A stretch of 64,000 nt of DNA from Rhodobacteraceae bacterium HLUCCO18 (GTDB taxonomy: Bacteria > Pseudomonadota > Alphaproteobacteria > Rhodobacterales > Rhodobacteraceae). Under the pieces are notes generated by a model, which was not told the origin of the DNA, made no database searches, and saw only the letters and a program-made list of their open reading frames with translations. The stretch's first letter is position 1, and each line of letters opens with the position of its first letter. Location: positions 1 through 64,000 of the forward strand of contig LJSY01000012.1 in the NCBI GenBank assembly GCA_001314805.1. The letters are read 5' to 3'. The position numbers were made by a program, and so were the translations under genes. Positions 1 to 10,776 of the stretch are shown piece after piece.

Positions 1-502
<502 letters not shown>

Positions 503-944
503 AAACGCTGCTCACGCAACGTTCTTGACGTTCGAACCTCTGCACATCTCCGGTACTCATGGCTGCTTTGGGGCATGCCACTATGTCCACCCGGCTAGGA
601 GTAGGACACGTACCGGAAGTCATCTGTTTGTTGTGCTTCAGGTTTCAGGAGAAACCGAAAGCCGTCCAAACAGTGAAGCTGACACTCTCATAATCGCGCC
701 CCGGTTTAACCTGGATTGCTAGAGAGCCGATATGCACGATCCGATCCGTCGAACGAACCAAACCGCCCGCATATCTCTTCAGTAACCATCAATGTCAAAG
801 AGCGAGAGACAAAATCAAACCGACTGCGCTATCTTATCAGCGCGGCCCGCCTCATCTGTCTCTGTTTTTTTGCCTCCCGCACCACCGCGTTCGCTGCGGC
901 CCGTTTGGCGTCCCGTTGGCACCTCAGCGCCGCCGGTGAGGGGC
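503..944 (-). other. rRNA operon leader
   Basis: This stretch of about 440 bases between the proposed rrn promoter and the mature 16S 5' end has no convincing coding frame. It carries the boxA-like sequence at 793-803. Leaders of this length that contain antitermination and RNase III processing signals are normal for alphaproteobacterial rrn operons. The open frames that cross it do not resemble proteins. Confidence 0.6.
793..803 (-). promoter_or_regulatory. boxA antitermination element of the rRNA operon
   Basis: The minus strand reads GCTCTTTGACA, which differs at one position from the E. coli rrn boxA core (GCTCTTTAACA). It lies about 290 nt upstream of the 16S gene. boxA in the nascent leader binds NusB-S10 and prevents Rho-dependent termination of rRNA. 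The TTGACA inside it could be misread as a -35 box, but the whole element fits boxA better. Confidence 0.65.
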
Positions 945-973
945 TATCTACGGTTTGGTACCGGGGGCCGCAA
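945..973 (-). promoter_or_regulatory. candidate rRNA operon promoter
   Basis: On the minus strand TTGCGG (968-973) is followed, after exactly 17 nt, by TAGATA (945-950). A GC-rich discriminator (GCCCCTC) of the kind typical of stringently controlled promoters comes next. Just upstream (974-1006) is an A-rich stretch resembling an UP element. Transcription would start near 938 and give a leader of about 435 nt. This is inferred from spacing and position only. Confidence 0.45.
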
Positions 974-1187
974 GGGCTTTTTCGCAGAAAGATGACATTT
1001 TTTGCGCGGGCCCCAGCAAACACAATCTTTTCAGACACTTATCTTCGCAAAAAACGCGCCTGTACGCGTCGCGATCAACGCTGTCGGTTCTTCGGCAGGC
1101 GCTGAAACCGGCCGAAATCCACGGACCTTGTGGTTCTCAACAGGGTTATCCCCAGATATGGGGTCAGGGCCGCCGATTCAATGGGAC

Positions 1188-1826
1188 TCAGCCGCGAGTC
1201 GGGCGACTCACCGGGCCCAGGCGGAGCGCCAGCAGCCCCAGGATAACGGCCATGTACAGCAACGGCTCGAACTGGAATCCCTTCGCCAGCCAGACATAAT
1301 GCAGCGCCCCAAGCACCGCCGCCGGGTAGATCAGCCTGTGCAATCGCCGCCAGGCAAGTGGTCCCATCCGGCGCACGGACCAGTTGTTCGAGGTCAGCCC
1401 GAGCGGCAGCAGCAACAGGAAACCCGCCATGCCGATGGTCACGTAGGGCCGCTCCACGATATCGGCCCAGACCCGCGCCGGTGTCTGCACGTCCAGCACC
1501 GCCCAGACCATGAGATGCGCGAGAACGAAGAAGAAGCACAACACCCCGATGGCGCGCCGGAACGGCATCAGGTTCAGCCCGGTGAACCGGCGCAGCGGCG
1601 TGACGGCGAGCCCGGCGACCAGAAGGTTGATCGCAAGCTCCCCGTAGCGATGCTCCAGCTCCGTGATCGGCTCGGCGCCCAGTCCGCCGGTCAGGCCCAG
1701 CCAGAACAGCCATGCGGCCCAGGCAGCCCCTACGACGTAGAGGCTCCACGCCGGCACGCGGCGCAGCGCGCCGTTGAGGACCGCGACCGGGCCGGGCCGC
1801 GTCGATATCCGGTCAGCGCCCGCCAT
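1188..1826 (-). CDS. msrQ: MsrQ, heme-binding membrane subunit of the MsrPQ methionine sulfoxide reductase
   Basis: This 212-aa polytopic inner-membrane protein is of the YedZ/ferric-reductase-like family. Its role is to pass electrons from the respiratory chain through heme b to periplasmic MsrP. The translated product shows several hydrophobic helices, among them IGVLCFFFVLAHLMVWAV with a histidine suited to heme. It also carries the family's RLHRLIYPAAVLGALHYVWL stretch. The ATG at 1826 is chosen because it lies 2 nt after the msrP stop and begins where homology begins; a longer frame upstream is only a shadow of msrP. It is co-transcribed with msrP. Confidence 0.93.
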   Translation of the reverse strand: MAGADRISTRPGPVAVLNGALRRVPAWSLYVVGAAWAAWLFWLGLTGGLGAEPITELEHRYGELAINLLVAGLAVTPLRRFTGLNLMPFRRAIGVLCFFFVLAHLMVWAVLDVQTPARVWADIVERPYVTIGMAGFLLLLPLGLTSNNWSVRRMGPLAWRRLHRLIYPAAVLGALHYVWLAKGFQFEPLLYMAVILGLLALRLGPVSRPTRG

Positions 1827-1828
1827 GC

Positions 1829-2740
1829 TCAGTGGAACTCGATCAGATCCATGCCTTCGTACAGATGCGCGACCTCTTCCTCGTAGCCGTTGAACATCAG
1901 GGTCGGGATATTGTTCGCGAACAGACCCCCACCCACGCGACGCTCGAACTGCTGGCTCCAGCGCGGGTGAGACCGTTCTGGATTGACGTTGGAATAAAAC
2001 CCGTACTCGCGCGCGGAATAAGTGTTCCACGCCGTCGGCGGCTGTTCGTCGGTCAGTGTGATGCGGACGATCGACTTGATCGACTTGTACCCGTACTTCC
2101 ACGGCACCACGAGGCGGATCGGCGCGCCGTTCTGGTTCGGCAGCGGCTCGTCATACATGCCCGTCGCCATGATCGTCAGCGGATGCATCGCCTCGTCGAG
2201 GCGCAGACCCTCGCGATAGGGCCACTCGATGATCGGCACCCGCAGGCCCGGCATCTCCTCCGGTCGCGCCAGCGTCTCGAACGCCACGTAGCGCGCGCCA
2301 TCCTGCACGCCGACGCGCTCCAGCAGGTCGGCAAGCTCGAACCCGCTCCACGGGATCACCATCGACCACCGTTCGACGCAGCGCAGCCGATAGATGCGCT
2401 CCTCGATGGTCATGCCCGCGACGACATCCTCGAAGGAATAGGTGCCGGGGTTGTCGACCATCCCGTCGATCTCGATGCTCCAGGGCTCCGTCGTCATCTG
2501 GCCGGCATGGCGCGCCGGGTCGCTCTTGTCGGTGCCGAACTCGTAGAAATTGTTGTAGTTGGTCGCGTCCTCGTAATCGGTCGGCGTCAGGTCCCATGCA
2601 TCCTCCGCGCGGGCCTGCCCGGCGACCAGTCCGGCACCCAGCAAGCTCCCCGCTCCGGCCATGATCTGGCGGCGATTGAGGTATACGTCCCTGGGGGTAA
2701 CCTCATCCCGGGTCAGGTCGGACTTGTAGCGATTGGCCAT
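1829..2740 (-). CDS. msrP: MsrP, periplasmic molybdopterin methionine sulfoxide reductase, catalytic subunit
   Basis: This 303-aa YedY/SUOX-fold enzyme repairs oxidised methionines in periplasmic proteins. The N-terminus has a Tat signal (twin arginines at residues 23-24 in NRRQIMAGAG, hydrophobic stretch, A-x-A site near 45), so the Mo cofactor is loaded before export. The molybdenum-ligand cysteine sits in YRLRCVERWSMVIPW. The ATG at 2740 (MANRYKSD) is preferred over an upstream in-frame codon because a GAGAGA ribosome site precedes it. It is the first gene of the msrPQ pair and is followed directly by msrQ. Confidence 0.95.
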   Translation of the reverse strand: MANRYKSDLTRDEVTPRDVYLNRRQIMAGAGSLLGAGLVAGQARAEDAWDLTPTDYEDATNYNNFYEFGTDKSDPARHAGQMTTEPWSIEIDGMVDNPGTYSFEDVVAGMTIEERIYRLRCVERWSMVIPWSGFELADLLERVGVQDGARYVAFETLARPEEMPGLRVPIIEWPYREGLRLDEAMHPLTIMATGMYDEPLPNQNGAPIRLVVPWKYGYKSIKSIVRITLTDEQPPTAWNTYSAREYGFYSNVNPERSHPRWSQQFERRVGGGLFANNIPTLMFNGYEEEVAHLYEGMDLIEFH

Positions 2741-2813
2741 GGGACACTCTCTCGTGCTAGGTCGGTCATTAGGAACATTAGTCTTTTTTCGCCGAACGCC
2801 ACCCCCTGACACC

Positions 2814-3374
2814 TTATCTCACGGAACTGTTTGCGGCGCGTGTTCCGTGGCGGGGCCCGCTTGCGGCGTCGGATGCAGCCCGGCGCGAACATGAAGCCGC
2901 GCGGACCGCCGGCTTCGAGATCGCGCCATAGCTCATGCCCGAGATGTTGAAGACGGACCGCGCCTTGTCGGGGATCGCGGCATGGGGCTCGATCTCCAGA
3001 GGCTCGGACGATGCGAACTGGTCATCGAGCGGCGGAAACGGGTCGGACGTGAAGATCGGCGTGCCGACCACCGAGATGTTGCGCGTCGATCCGAAGAGCA
3101 GCGTGTTGGACCCGCCATCCGAGGCGTGCTTGACCCATTCCCGTTGCGCGCGGTTGAACGGCAGTTCTTCCCGGTCCATCGCGAAGAAATACTGCCGGAA
3201 GAACGCGCCCGGCGTCGAGAACAGGCCCCGGAACCGGCCGATGACGGGATAGTTGCGCCGGATCGTATCGGCCTTCTGGCTGCGGTCGACCGCGAAGATG
3301 ACGACCGCAGCAAAAGCCGCGACCCCGATCACCAGCCAGAAGGCCAGAGCCATAGCCTCGACATACCGTGTCAT
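2814..3374 (-). pseudogene. remnant of an FMN-dependent glutamate-synthase-like protein (internal deletion)
   Basis: The frame starts well (ATG 3374 after GGAAGGA). It encodes a membrane-anchored N-terminus, RRNYPVIGRFR, QYFFAMDREELPFNRAQR and FNISGMSYGAISKPAVRA, all typical of the roughly 500-residue GltB-like FMN-binding family. After PAVRA the match stops and a basic, low-complexity tail runs to a stop at residue 186. In another frame the same DNA reads RGFMFAPGCI, a motif that belongs near the C-terminal third of the family. This suggests a large internal deletion that joined the two ends out of frame. The barrel and active site are missing, so it is probably non-functional. Confidence 0.75.
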
Positions 3375-3621
3375 GCGGATGTTCCTTCCATTCGCCGCCC
3401 TGTCCGCCTTCAGACAGGCTGCGGCGTTCACGCACACTCAATTCATTTCACGCGCATTTGAATGGAAACCGGGACAAGCCGCCGCTTAGGCGCGGATCGC
3501 TTTCCGTCAAGACCCATGGCGGCCATCCGCTTATCTTGAATTCTCCGGCATGTCCGACACTTCCCGGAGCGACGAGGCACACCCGATGCCCCGCGCAAAC
3601 CTACTAAGGAGAACCAATACC

Positions 3622-4092
3622 ATGCGTAAGCTCATGATGACCCTCGCGGCCACCACAGCACTTGCCGCACCCGCCTATGCTCAGGACATGAACATCGTCG
3701 AAACCGCCGCAGGCGCCGGCAACTTCACGACGCTGGTCGCCGCCGTCGAAGCCGCGGGTCTCGTCGAGACGCTCTCGGGCGAAGGGCCGTTCACCGTCTT
3801 CGCACCCACCGACGAAGCCTTCGCCGCCCTGCCCGAAGGCACCGTCGAAGGTCTTCTGGCCGATCCCGAGGCACTGGCGGCCGTTCTTACCTACCACGTC
3901 GTTCCCGGCGCGGTCATGTCGGGCGACCTGTCCGATGGCATGACGGCCACCACCGTCAATGGCGCGGACATCACGGTCTCCATCGACATGGGCACGGTGA
4001 TGGTCAACGACGCGACCGTCTCGACCGCGGACATCGAAGCATCCAACGGTGTCATCCACGTCATCGACAGCGTGATCCTGCCGCCGATGTAA
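3622..4092 (+). CDS. secreted fasciclin (FAS1) domain protein, Sec-type signal
   Basis: A 156-aa protein with a clear Sec signal peptide (residues 1-21, ending AYAQ) and one FAS1 domain. The H1 box is seen as [15 protein letters not shown], then YHVVPG, and the terminal box is [15 protein letters not shown]1 domains mediate adhesion or small-molecule binding outside the cytoplasm; the bacterial role is not settled. The ATG at 3622 follows AAGGAGAACC; an upstream in-frame start would bury the signal peptide. A terminator follows at 4106. It is paired with a second FAS1 gene at 4168. Confidence 0.9.
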   Translation: MRKLMMTLAATTALAAPAYAQDMNIVETAAGAGNFTTLVAAVEAAGLVETLSGEGPFTVFAPTDEAFAALPEGTVEGLLADPEALAAVLTYHVVPGAVMSGDLSDGMTATTVNGADITVSIDMGTVMVNDATVSTADIEASNGVIHVIDSVILPPM

Positions 4093-4105
4093 GGCACGGA
4101 TACCG

Positions 4106-4134
4106 AAGGCCCGGCAGCAACTGCCGGGCCTTTT
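4106..4134 (+). terminator. Rho-independent terminator after the first fasciclin gene
   Basis: AAGGCCCGGCAG - CAA - CTGCCGGGCCTTTT forms a near-perfect GC stem of about 10 bp followed by a T run, 13 nt after the stop codon. Confidence 0.85.
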
Positions 4135-4167
4135 CCTTTCCACACGACAAAACAAGGGAGGACCAAC

Positions 4168-4665
4168 ATGGACCGCCGCAAGTTTCTCACCGCCACCGCA
4201 GCCTTCGCAACCGCGCCGCTCGCGCTTTCGGCACCCGCCATCGCGCGCACCGGCTCCAGCACCATCGTCGAACTGGCCGCCGCGACGCCCGATCTGTCCA
4301 CGCTCGTGACCGCCGTTCAGGCCGCGGGCCTCGTGGACACGCTGTCGGGGCCAGGCAACTTCACCGTCTTCGCACCCACGAACGCGGCCTTCGCCGCGCT
4401 GCCCGCAGGCACGCTCGACGCGCTTCTCGCCGACATCCCGGCGCTGACCGATATCCTGACCTACCACGTCTCGGCCGACTACTACCCCGCCGAGGCCCTG
4501 CTGGGTCAGCGCGGCCGCGTGCCCACGGTACAGGGCGACTTCCTGAGCATCGACGCGCGTGGCGCGGGCGTGCACATCAACGGCTCCACTGCTGTCACCA
4601 CCGCGGATGTCTTCGCCTCCAACGGCGTCGTGCACATCATCGACGGCGTTCTGCTTCCGCACTGA
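4168..4665 (+). CDS. secreted fasciclin (FAS1) domain protein, Tat-type signal
   Basis: A 165-aa paralogue of the preceding gene. Its N-terminus MDRRKFLTATAAF is a twin-arginine signal rather than a plain Sec signal, with APAIA before the probable cleavage site. The FAS1 boxes are FTVFAPTNAAFAALP, TYHVSADYYP and GVVHIIDGVLLPH. The start has an AAGGGAGG ribosome site. The two genes probably arose by duplication. The different export signal is the main difference and suggests the second copy may bind a ligand in the cytoplasm or fold there before export. Confidence 0.9.
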   Translation: MDRRKFLTATAAFATAPLALSAPAIARTGSSTIVELAAATPDLSTLVTAVQAAGLVDTLSGPGNFTVFAPTNAAFAALPAGTLDALLADIPALTDILTYHVSADYYPAEALLGQRGRVPTVQGDFLSIDARGAGVHINGSTAVTTADVFASNGVVHIIDGVLLPH

Positions 4666-4684
4666 GCTGACAAGCAACCACTAG

Positions 4685-4710
4685 CCGCCCCGCACTCCAC
4701 CGCGGGGCGG
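4685..4710 (+). terminator. stem-loop after the second fasciclin gene
   Basis: CCGCCCCGC - actccacc - GCGGGGCGG is a perfect 9-bp stem 20 nt downstream of the stop. It has no real T tract (ATTGCG follows), so termination strength is uncertain. Confidence 0.5.
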
Positions 4711-4752
4711 ATTGCGTTGCGGCCCCCGCGCCGCAGCGGCTAGCGTCGCACC

Positions 4753-5457
4753 ATGACCGACGCCCGCAAGACCCTCACCGCCCCCGACGGAACGACGATC
4801 AGCTACCTGACCGAAGGCAGTGGCCCACCCCTCCTCCTTCTGCACGGGTTCGTGTCCTCCGCGAAAAGCTGGTGGAAGATCGGCGCGGCACAGCGGTTGG
4901 CCGAGACCCACACCATCCTCGCCCCCGACATCCGCGGCCATGGGCACAGCGGCAGGCCGACCGACGCGGCCTTCTACGGGCGACGGCTGATCGAGGATTT
5001 CACCCGTCTGCTCGACCACGAAGGCCACGACAGCACCCATGTCGCGGGCTTCTCCATGGGGGCGGAACTCGGCCTCGCGCTGGCCGCGTTTCACCCCGAC
5101 CGCGTGCTTGGCCTGACGCTCGCCGGCTCCGGCTGGTCGCCGCCGGAGATCATGGACGAATACCGCAAGTGGTTCGGCATTCTCGCCGCGTCCTCCGACA
5201 CGCCCGATGCGCTCAAGGCACTGATCGATGGCATGCCGGAGGTCACGGGGCTTCCGCGCGAAACCGTGGCCGCCCTGCCCATGCCGCTGACCGGCATCAT
5301 CGGCGCACTCGATGACGATCGCCCCTACATGGAACGCATCCGGGAGGCCCGCCCGGATTTCGCGCCCGTCATCCTGCCGGGTCTCGACCACCTCGGCACA
5401 TGGAAAAGCTCTGGGTTTCCGGAACTGCTGGCCCGCGCTGTCCGGGGTCGGCCCTAG
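4753..5457 (+). CDS. alpha/beta hydrolase
   Basis: A 234-aa cytoplasmic alpha/beta-hydrolase fold protein. The oxyanion-hole region reads LLLHGFVSSAKSWW, the nucleophile elbow is AGFSMGAELG (serine nucleophile), an aspartate-containing strand follows and the C-terminal histidine lies in LPGLDHLGTW. The family includes esterases and 3-oxoadipate-enol-lactonase-like enzymes, but the substrate cannot be read from the sequence. The ATG at 4753 lies where the fold begins; no strong ribosome site is visible. Confidence 0.85.
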   Translation: MTDARKTLTAPDGTTISYLTEGSGPPLLLLHGFVSSAKSWWKIGAAQRLAETHTILAPDIRGHGHSGRPTDAAFYGRRLIEDFTRLLDHEGHDSTHVAGFSMGAELGLALAAFHPDRVLGLTLAGSGWSPPEIMDEYRKWFGILAASSDTPDALKALIDGMPEVTGLPRETVAALPMPLTGIIGALDDDRPYMERIREARPDFAPVILPGLDHLGTWKSSGFPELLARAVRGRP

Positions 5458-5462
5458 ACGAC

Positions 5463-5493
5463 AAAAGACCCGGGGCTGACGCCCCGGGCCTTC
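5463..5493. terminator. bidirectional terminator between hydrolase and clpB
   Basis: AAAGACCCGGGGC - TGAC - GCCCCGGGCCTT has an 8-bp perfect GC stem with an A run on the left and T residues on the right. It could stop transcription from both converging genes (stops at 5457 and 5513). Confidence 0.7.
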
Positions 5494-5512
5494 CGCCTTC
5501 CTCAACCCGACC

Positions 5513-8128
<2,616 letters not shown>

Positions 8129-8397
8129 ATCCTGTCTCCTCAAAAAGCGCCCCTTTGGTCTCGCCCGCGATGCGGCACGAGGATGTCAGGGCCTCGCGAA
8201 ACATGTGGCGATCGTGCATCACCGCTTCAAGTCTGCGCCGATCTGCCAAATGCCGCCCCACGCCTCGGCCAAAATCTGCCGATCCGGGCGCCTGTCGCAT
8301 TTTCGCCCGTTTCCGAACATCCGGCAGCCGCGAACCACACCAATCCTCTCGGGCACGGCGTCCAACGAGGCGTCGGGTAAAACGGAGGGAATACCCC

Positions 8398-8514
8398 ATG
8401 AGGCATACGATCATCCTGACGAGCATCCTTCTTGGCATGTCCGGTGCCATCGCACTGGCCAGCCCCGATGGCGAGGCCCGAGACTACCCGGTCATCGCAC
8501 AGACCAAGCACTGA
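8398..8514 (+). CDS. 38-residue secreted peptide, unknown function
   Basis: A short open frame not found by length-filtered calling. The ATG at 8398 follows a strong ribosome site (GGAGGG, 9 nt spacing). The peptide begins MRHTIILTSILLGMSGAIALA, a textbook short Sec signal, leaving about 15-18 residues (SPDGEARDYPVIAQTKH). It is therefore either a tiny periplasmic peptide or a membrane-tethered one. It stands alone between clpB (divergent) and pyrF. I do not recognise a family; the call rests on the ribosome site plus signal peptide. Confidence 0.5.
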   Translation: MRHTIILTSILLGMSGAIALASPDGEARDYPVIAQTKH

Positions 8515-8656
8515 ACCACCCCTGCGGCCCGGGCAGATCGCGCCGGGGCCGCAGACATGTTCGCCAATGCCCGATCGCGCCGGAATTCGGCACGGTTGAC
8601 TTGGCCGCGCCCCGGCGCGACACAGCCTCCGTTGTCCCGAGACCGGAGACCCCGCA

Positions 8657-9346
8657 ATGTCAGACGACCGCCTTATCGTGGCGCTCGACGTTCCCGACGC
8701 GCTCAGCGGCCTGCAAATGGCCGAGCGCATCGGCGATGCTGTGTCCTTCTACAAGATCGGGCTGGGCATGCTGACCGGCGGCGGGCTGGCGCTGGCCAAT
8801 GAGCTCAAGCAGGACCACGGCAAGCGCATCTTCCTCGACATGAAGCTCTTCGACATCCCCGCCACGATCGAGAACGCGGTGCGGGGCCTCGCGCAGTTCG
8901 GGCTCGATTTCCTGACGGTCCATGGCGACCCCTCCGTCGTCACGGCGGCCAAGGCGGGCGCGGGTGGCAGTGGCCTCCAGATCCTCGCCGTCACCTTCCT
9001 GACCTCTGCGGATCGCAGCGACCTCGACGCGGGCCTGATCCGTGAGGGCGCCCTGCCCGACCTGGTGGCAAAACGCGCAGCGCGCGCCTTCACCGCAGGC
9101 GCCGACGGCGTCATCGCCTCGCCGCACGAGGCCGCGCTGATCCGCGCGCTGCCCGAGGCCGTGGGCAAGCTCATCATCACGCCGGGTGTCCGGCCTGAGG
9201 GCAGCAGCGCCGACGACCAGAAACGGATCGCCACACCTCGGCAGGCGATCTCGAACGGCGCCGATCATATCGTGGTCGGCCGCCCCGTCTGGCAGGCCGC
9301 CGATCCCGCCGCTGCCGCCCGAAACATCGTCGCGACGCTGCCCTGA
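8657..9346 (+). CDS. pyrF: PyrF, orotidine-5'-phosphate decarboxylase
   Basis: A 229-aa TIM-barrel enzyme making UMP from OMP, the last step of de novo pyrimidine synthesis. Strand 1 is IVALDVPD, the catalytic D-x-K-x-x-D-I motif appears as FLDMKLFDIPATIENAV, and the phosphate-binding end is ITPGVRP followed by DHIVVGRPVW. Length is normal for the bacterial family. The ATG at 8657 starts directly at the conserved N-terminus. Confidence 0.96.
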   Translation: MSDDRLIVALDVPDALSGLQMAERIGDAVSFYKIGLGMLTGGGLALANELKQDHGKRIFLDMKLFDIPATIENAVRGLAQFGLDFLTVHGDPSVVTAAKAGAGGSGLQILAVTFLTSADRSDLDAGLIREGALPDLVAKRAARAFTAGADGVIASPHEAALIRALPEAVGKLIITPGVRPEGSSADDQKRIATPRQAISNGADHIVVGRPVWQAADPAAAARNIVATLP

Positions 9347-9389
9347 CGCCACAGGGCGAGGCAGACGCGACGCGGCGCCGCCAAAGCCG

Positions 9390-9674
9390 TCAGTCCTTGT
9401 TGATATCCCGGTCGAAGGTCTTCACCTGCCCCTTGTAGACGCCCAGCCAGCGCCTGAGCGCCAGCCATGAGACCAGCGAGACCACCGCGAAGACCAGCAG
9501 AAGCACGGGCAGAGAACCGCCCAGCCAGACCGCAAGAGGTCCGCCCACGAGCAGGATCAGTGCGATCCCCCCCGCCCCGATGGCGAAGCCAAGCAGCACG
9601 AAGGAGGGCAGGATCACCTCACCGACCGCAAGCGCGATGGCCGCCACGCCCCAGACCCACCATTCGCCCCACAT
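9390..9674 (-). CDS. NfeD-family short membrane protein
   Basis: A 94-aa protein with two or three hydrophobic segments (WWVWGVAAIALAVGEVIL, VLLGFAIGAGGIALILLV, LPVLLLVFAVVSLVSWLA) and a short charged C-terminus. This matches the short NfeD type found next to SPFH (stomatin) proteins. It lies 16 nt after the stomatin gene on the same strand and has an AAGGGG ribosome site before ATG 9674, so the two are an operon. NfeD partners are thought to act with stomatins in membrane-microdomain protein quality control. Confidence 0.85.
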   Translation of the reverse strand: MWGEWWVWGVAAIALAVGEVILPSFVLLGFAIGAGGIALILLVGGPLAVWLGGSLPVLLLVFAVVSLVSWLALRRWLGVYKGQVKTFDRDINKD

Positions 9675-9690
9675 CAGCCCGATCCCCTTC

Positions 9691-10578
9691 TCATGACCTG
9701 CCCTTGAGCATCTGGAACGCCTTGCCGAAGGCATCCACCGCATCGGCCGGCACGATGACGGTCTGTGACCCCTGGCCCTGGGCGACCTGCCCGATGGCCT
9801 TCACCTGTTCCAGCGCGATGTTGTACTGCACCGCCTCAAGCCCCCCCTTGGCGATGGCTTCCGCGACGACGCCCGTGGCGTAGGCCTCTGCATCCGCCTC
9901 GACACGGCGCGCTTCGGCCTGCTGGCGCGCGGCATAGAGCTCGCCATCTGCCTGCAGCTCGACCGCGCGCTTCTGGCCTTCGGCCCGGGTCACCGCCGCA
10001 CGCCGCTCACGCTCGGCATTGAGCTGCTGAAGCATCGCCTCGCGCGTCGCCTGGTCGAGATTGACGTCGAGCAGTTCGGCCCGCGTCACCTCGATCCCCC
10101 AGTTGTCGACGGCGTCCTCGACGCTCGCCTTGATCGTGGTGATCAGCGTGGACCGGTTCGACTGCACCTCGTCCAGCTCCATCTTGCCGATCTCCGCGCG
10201 CACGATACCGGCGACGGTCGTCGCGATGGCCGCGTCGACATCGCGGATGCGGTAGACCGTCCGCTCGGGCTGCAGGATGCGGTAGAAGACGCTCGTGTCG
10301 ATCTGCACCAGCACGTTGTCGGCGGTGATCGCGTCCTGGCTGGCGTTCGGCAGCTGCCGCTCGAGGATCGACACCTTGTGCGCAACGCGGTCGAGAAACG
10401 GCACGATGAAGTTGATGCCGGGACCCAGCACGCTCTTGAGGCGGCCGAAGCGCTCCACCACGTGCTGCTCGGACTGCGGCACGATCCTGATCGCCAGGAA
10501 AAGGCAGAGAATGATGAAGAGCGCAAGGAGCAGGATCACGAGGTTCCCGCCCAAAAGCTCCGAAAGCAACTGATCCAT
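9691..10578 (-). CDS. SPFH/Band 7 (stomatin, QmcA-like) membrane protein
   Basis: A 295-aa protein with one N-terminal membrane helix (NLVILLLALFIILCLFLAIR). A Band 7 domain follows (VPQSEQHVVERFGRLK, GPGINFIVPFLDRV, ERQLPNASQDAITADN), then an alanine/glutamate-rich coiled coil (EREERRAAVTRAEGQKRAV-like region). It forms large oligomers at the membrane and is the partner of the downstream NfeD gene. ATG 10578 has a GAGGTC site 6 nt upstream; a longer reading adds unrelated residues. Confidence 0.92.
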   Translation of the reverse strand: MDQLLSELLGGNLVILLLALFIILCLFLAIRIVPQSEQHVVERFGRLKSVLGPGINFIVPFLDRVAHKVSILERQLPNASQDAITADNVLVQIDTSVFYRILQPERTVYRIRDVDAAIATTVAGIVRAEIGKMELDEVQSNRSTLITTIKASVEDAVDNWGIEVTRAELLDVNLDQATREAMLQQLNAERERRAAVTRAEGQKRAVELQADGELYAARQQAEARRVEADAEAYATGVVAEAIAKGGLEAVQYNIALEQVKAIGQVAQGQGSQTVIVPADAVDAFGKAFQMLKGRS

Positions 10579-10776
10579 ACTTGACCTCACGGGTGCGTCA
10601 CCGGGTTTCATGGGCGCGTTTATGCGCGCCGAGAAAGGCCAAAGCTAGGCCGAAATCGGACGAGGGACCGGGGGAATTCCCGACCGCGCTTCCCCCCCGG
10701 ATGTCCCCGGTGGCCGGGCTCGCCACGTCGCACAGCCACTCTTCCGCCGCCTCTCTCCGCACCCTATTCTCCCTCC

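Noticed and set aside
793..798. TTGACA on the minus strand as a -35 box for the rRNA operon
   Set aside because: It lies inside GCTCTTTGACA, a better match to boxA, and the -10 at proper spacing is poor. The site at 945-973 is preferred.
1146..1154. TTATCCCCA resembling a DnaA box
   Set aside because: A single near-match with no companions or AT-rich unwinding region; expected by chance.
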